From contig JAUVKK010000038.1 in NCBI GenBank assembly GCA_030596305.1, positions 1 to 7,587 of the forward strand: a stretch of 7,587 nucleotides of DNA, written 5' to 3'. The position numbers were made by a program, and so were the translations under genes. How positions within the stretch are numbered: the stretch's first letter is position 1; every line of letters begins with the position of its first letter. A model generated the notes under the pieces. The model did no database searches and was not told the origin of the DNA. It was given only the letters and a program-made list of their open reading frames with translations. Below, piece by piece: positions 4,540 through 7,587 of the stretch. The stretch is from Helicobacteraceae bacterium. Its GTDB lineage: Bacteria > Campylobacterota > Campylobacteria > Campylobacterales > Sulfurimonadaceae.

Positions 4540-4869
4540 TTACGAAAGTGTTATTGCCTGATATATGACAATTACCAACGCGATGACACCTAAGGTTATT
4601 GCTGAATAGTCTGATAGCTTTATCTTTTTATAAATACTTAACAACTCCGGATCATTCAACTCTTCAAACTTTTTTGAACGTATATACCTTAGTCCATCTC
4701 TAAATGCGTCATCCGCAAGTTGGATCTTCCACCTGGGTCTATCCATCTCCAGATAAAGTTTGTTGTGTGCTTTGTTGAGCCGGTTAAAAAAAGCCTGAAT
4801 GGCCATGATCTGCACTAACATCGCAACGATGAAAAGCAGTGCAGAGAGTGTAAAAAATAGGTTTAACAT
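4540..4869 (-). CDS. Two-helix membrane protein, UspB-like architecture
   Basis: The 109-residue protein has a hydrophobic helix at about 4-28, a charged central domain (about 29-86; RPRWKIQ, then FRDGLRYIRSKKFEELNDPEL), and a second hydrophobic helix at about 88-107. By the positive-inside rule the basic centre is probably cytoplasmic. Length and layout resemble enterobacterial UspB and related unnamed proteins, including an aromatic/Arg 'YI-x-x-x-x-F/Y' stretch before an Asp-Pro/Asp-Glu turn. I judge this resemblance by eye and assign no function. Its ATG overlaps the stop codon of the upstream M14 peptidase gene by one base (TAATG), so the two are co-transcribed and probably translationally coupled. 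It lacks a good Shine-Dalgarno of its own, and it is the last gene before the smpB convergence. Confidence 0.8.
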   Translation of the reverse strand: MLNLFFTLSALLFIVAMLVQIMAIQAFFNRLNKAHNKLYLEMDRPRWKIQLADDAFRDGLRYIRSKKFEELNDPELLSIYKKIKLSDYSAITLGVIALVIVIYQAITLS

Positions 4870-7460
4870 TATGCTTCTATATTATACGAAAGCACGGCAG
4901 GCTCTGAGAAATTTGGTACCTCATCGTAGGCAAAAACCGCATAGTACTTGGCAACATCAGTGTCTCCAAAGTTGTCAAAAGTATATGAGTCCATACCTCC
5001 ATAAAGCTTCTGTCCGTCATACGGAGTTGATGGAACATGAAAGGCATTTTTCACCACGATCACCCCTTTAAAGTCCTCGTCTGCAGGTCGTTTCCACTCT
5101 AGACGGATCATCCCGTTTTCAATACTGCTTCTTAGGTTTGTAACCGGAGCCACACCTGTACGGCGTTTTTTGATGTAGTTCAAAATAAGACGCGGACGGT
5201 GCTCACGTTTAGCATCTAGCCAGTTAACCGACTCATTTTTGGCAAAGGCTTTAGGCGAAGAGGCTTTGATGACAAAAACGATCTTCTCATTGGCCTGAAT
5301 GGTGTCAACCATCTCTCTAATAGCAAGAGAGTCAAAGACAAAACGCTGTGAACGGTCTTCACGTAAGTCAGCAACACTCACCTCATAACCAACACGCTCG
5401 ATGACTTCACGCTCACGAAGTTTCTCATAACTCTTCTCTGTATCGCCCATCTTCACCATCTCTAAGTGATAGCGAATGTTACCATTGGCTTTAATATCTT
5501 TAGCATCCAACTCAAGATAAGCTTCAGAGACAACCGTGTTTTTCATGTCCAGGATCTGCGTCATATCAAACTCGATACAGCCATAAATGCGCTTGGCATT
5601 TTTGTCAAAGCCTGCGATCAGACTCTCCTCTTTAATACTCTGTTCTGTAATTGTATACTCATGTTGAGAGTGAAGTTCCAGCTTTGCTTCTTCGAGTGTA
5701 TAGGTGATCTCCAACTTCGGACGGAAGGTTAGACCACCGCTATAGGCACCATAACCGATGTCCCACTGCATTAGCTGTGAACCTCTGCTCAGTGGCAGTT
5801 TAGTCGGCCCTTCCATACGGAAAAGTACCCTACGGCGTTTTAGAGCATCCTGGAGAACATTACGCTCCTGCTTTGTAAAACGGTAGGTACGCCAGATACC
5901 TTGAGAGAGCTGTGATGACTTAGTCGCTGTACCGACATAACCGAGGACCTTAGCATTTTTCACTTCATCGAAACTGGTGACATTGTCTATAGTACGTTCA
6001 TCAACTATACCTACACGCCACTCACCAAACTTCTCGACCTGAACACTGACACGGTTCATAGGATAGTAAGAAATACGCGCTCTTTTGATGATGGCATTTT
6101 CAGGAACACTCTCTAAAGAGAAGCCCGTCATACCAAAACATTGACCTTTGTTTTCTGAGATACCGACAAAGAGAGAGTTCTCACCAAAGTGTTCCTTGTT
6201 TTTAGTCGTCAGTTCGCCTACATAGCCCACTTCGTTTTTAAGCGGGAATAGTATCTTCGAGAACATTGTTGCATCTGGATCAGTACGGGCACCAATGACC
6301 GGAGCAAACGGCGACTTGATGTAACGTACTTTACAGACTGCTCTGACAAAGTAATAATAGGTAGTTGACGACTCCAACTGCTTGTCTACAAAAGTATGTC
6401 CCATTGTCGTTCCGACACGGTTAGATGCCTGTGTAAAGCTCTTCACTTTTTCAGAACGATAGATCTCAAAATAGACAGTCTCGTCTGTCGGATAGTCCCA
6501 GCTAAGCTCGATCTCTCGACTGCCTACAGAGGCTACGACAAAATCTTCTACTCGAGGCAGGTGTTTCTCTTTTTGATAGTTAGGTACCTCAGATAGTGCA
6601 TAAGTAAGACCAGCAATATTCTCGTTAATATGCTCAAGCATGTTCTCTTGATAGTCAGAAATGTTACGTGAACCGACCTCTACTGTCAAAGCAAGTGCAC
6701 CCTGAGAGTAGTAAAACTCACGTCCACTTCCTGAAATAAGGTGGGTTGGCGGTTTGCCCATGTGAACACCGTACTCACGACCAGAAACCTTTCTGATCTC
6801 CTCTGCCATGTTTGCTGAGAGTGTGTTCAGGTCTGTTGCGTCGATAGCATCTTCATGAATGAAGTTGTGAGCTGGAAAGAAGACATTTCCCTGCGAGTGG
6901 TAATCAAGGGCAATAGAGATGTTTGGATGGGCCATAACAAACTCTCTCAGGGCTGCTGTTTCGGGCTCTGAAAATGGCTGTGGACCAGAGTAGACATTCG
7001 ACGAAGTATTTTTGCTTGGCGCATAACCTATAGAGAAGTTACGGTTAAGGTCAACACCGAAAGAGCCATCAGCATTTTGACGGCGGTTTTTACGCCAGAA
7101 AGAGAAGTGGTTACGTGAGTACTCAAAACCATCCGGGTTGGCACATGGCACGATGTAGAACGTTGAACGCTCTAACATCTGGTTAAGCTGTGGATCAAAG
7201 TCGATGTGCTCTAAAAGATGACGGCCATAACCAACAGCAAGCTCGATCCCAACCCACTCACGAGCATGAATACTGCCCGTATAGAAAAGTGCCGGATTTG
7301 TGTCGGCATTTTCCATATCTTTAGAGACAGTGACAACGATCATGTCACGCTCTTCCCAGGTCTTACCGATAGTAGTTACTCTGAAAAGATCAGGATGAGA
7401 CTTCTCAGCCTCACGGAAAAAATCGACACATTCTTGATAAGAGATATATTGTTGACGCAC
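4869..7460 (-). CDS. Multidomain M14 zinc carboxypeptidase with FN3 and DNRLRE-like modules
   Basis: The 863-residue protein starts with an M14 catalytic domain (about 5-290). Zinc ligands are His65 and Glu68 (SIHAREW) and His188 (LDYHSQG). Substrate-carboxylate residues are Asn139-Arg140 (DLNRNF), with Arg123 or Arg126 as the Arg127 counterpart, and the general base is Glu261 (LTVEVG). NPDGFEYS (108-115) is also typical. Next come a fibronectin-III-like domain (about 302-393), two tandem beta-rich modules (about 398-590 and 592-763) each ending in RPxLxxxY, as in DNRLRE/CBM-like domains, and a second FN3-like domain (about 770-862). The GTG start is fixed by AAGGA (7470-7466), 5 nt away. No signal peptide, lipobox or membrane helix is present, although such accessory domains are usually extracellular. 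My alignment puts His240 at the CPA Tyr248 position and Arg247 at the specificity position 255, suggesting acidic C-terminal substrates. The true substrate is unknown. Confidence 0.88.
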   Translation of the reverse strand: MRQQYISYQECVDFFREAEKSHPDLFRVTTIGKTWEERDMIVVTVSKDMENADTNPALFYTGSIHAREWVGIELAVGYGRHLLEHIDFDPQLNQMLERSTFYIVPCANPDGFEYSRNHFSFWRKNRRQNADGSFGVDLNRNFSIGYAPSKNTSSNVYSGPQPFSEPETAALREFVMAHPNISIALDYHSQGNVFFPAHNFIHEDAIDATDLNTLSANMAEEIRKVSGREYGVHMGKPPTHLISGSGREFYYSQGALALTVEVGSRNISDYQENMLEHINENIAGLTYALSEVPNYQKEKHLPRVEDFVVASVGSREIELSWDYPTDETVYFEIYRSEKVKSFTQASNRVGTTMGHTFVDKQLESSTTYYYFVRAVCKVRYIKSPFAPVIGARTDPDATMFSKILFPLKNEVGYVGELTTKNKEHFGENSLFVGISENKGQCFGMTGFSLESVPENAIIKRARISYYPMNRVSVQVEKFGEWRVGIVDERTIDNVTSFDEVKNAKVLGYVGTATKSSQLSQGIWRTYRFTKQERNVLQDALKRRRVLFRMEGPTKLPLSRGSQLMQWDIGYGAYSGGLTFRPKLEITYTLEEAKLELHSQHEYTITEQSIKEESLIAGFDKNAKRIYGCIEFDMTQILDMKNTVVSEAYLELDAKDIKANGNIRYHLEMVKMGDTEKSYEKLREREVIERVGYEVSVADLREDRSQRFVFDSLAIREMVDTIQANEKIVFVIKASSPKAFAKNESVNWLDAKREHRPRLILNYIKKRRTGVAPVTNLRSSIENGMIRLEWKRPADEDFKGVIVVKNAFHVPSTPYDGQKLYGGMDSYTFDNFGDTDVAKYYAVFAYDEVPNFSEPAVLSYNIEA

Positions 7461-7465
7461 GGTGT

Positions 7466-7470
7466 TCCTT
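7466..7470 (-). promoter_or_regulatory. Shine-Dalgarno fixing the GTG start of the M14 gene
   Basis: AAGGA on the minus strand is 5 nt before GTG 7460. It rules out an unseen upstream start carrying a signal peptide. Upstream, TATAAC (7533-7528) is a possible -10 that would leave a leader of about 60 nt, with low confidence. Confidence 0.65.
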
Positions 7471-7556
7471 GAAAATAGTTGTTAGTTAAAAGTTCTAAAC
7501 AGATAATTTGTTCAGGAGTTTTGACTAGTTATAAATTGATAAGATGCGATTTCGTC

Positions 7557-7577
7557 ATCCCGTACTTGATATGGGAT
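7557..7577. repeat. REP-like palindrome at the window edge
   Basis: ATCCCGTA-CTTGA-TATGGGAT is an 8-bp stem with one G-U pair and a 5-base loop, within the context CGTC...CCA. The core 'TCATCCCGNACTTGATNNGGGATCC' type is common among dispersed intergenic palindromes in many bacteria. Only one copy is visible, so its repeated nature is inferred from form. Confidence 0.45.
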
Positions 7578-7587
7578 CCACTACATC

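Noticed and set aside
7218..7472. Plus-strand open frames opposite the peptidase gene (also 5466-5732 and 6396-6596)
   Set aside because: They are antisense shadows of a strongly supported protein-coding frame with no motifs of their own.

Overview
The window looks like core chromosome of a Campylobacterota (Epsilonproteobacteria) member, probably a free-living Sulfurimonas- or Sulfurovum-like bacterium. The evidence is an MqnP-type UbiA prenyltransferase (futalosine menaquinone route), a MiaA with the Campylobacterota-type 'DSLSIY' motif, an SmpB closely resembling Campylobacter SmpB, extended -10 promoters (TGN-TATAAT) without recognisable -35 boxes, and moderately AT-rich DNA. The genus assignment is inference; no rRNA gene is present.

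Layout. Positions 1-159 hold no supported gene. A tRNA-Arg with anticodon GCG lies on the minus strand (160-236) behind a strong extended -10 promoter. Two minus-strand genes follow: mqnP (330-1190) and, upstream of it in the same direction, a lipoprotein alpha/beta hydrolase (1268-2143). Only 42 bp separates the hydrolase start codon from that of miaA (2186-3082, plus strand). Both genes have an extended -10 box ending 5-6 bases before the ATG, so both transcripts may be leaderless. As I recall, Campylobacter jejuni has the same order (ubiA/mqnP, exported protein, miaA). miaA converges on tpx (3172-3729, minus), a thiol peroxidase with a Sec signal peptide, across a UUCG-loop hairpin. tpx and smpB (3953-4405, plus, TTG start) diverge from a 223-bp very AT-rich region that holds three TGATAA hexamers in alternating orientation. 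smpB converges on a two-gene minus-strand operon across a hairpin-rich 134-bp gap. The operon is a large multidomain M14 metallocarboxypeptidase (4869-7460, GTG start, no signal peptide) coupled by a TAATG overlap to a 109-residue protein with two membrane helices (4540-4869). The right edge enters a palindrome that looks like a dispersed REP-type repeat.

How the genes relate. tRNA-Arg, MiaA and SmpB belong to translation (decoding, A37 modification, ribosome rescue). MqnP makes the respiratory quinone and Tpx removes peroxide, here probably in the periplasm. The hydrolase is a membrane-anchored enzyme of unknown substrate. The least ordinary parts are the peptidase/membrane-protein pair and the compact overlapping miaA/hydrolase promoters. 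I found no CRISPR array, insertion sequence, phage gene or toxin-antitoxin pair.
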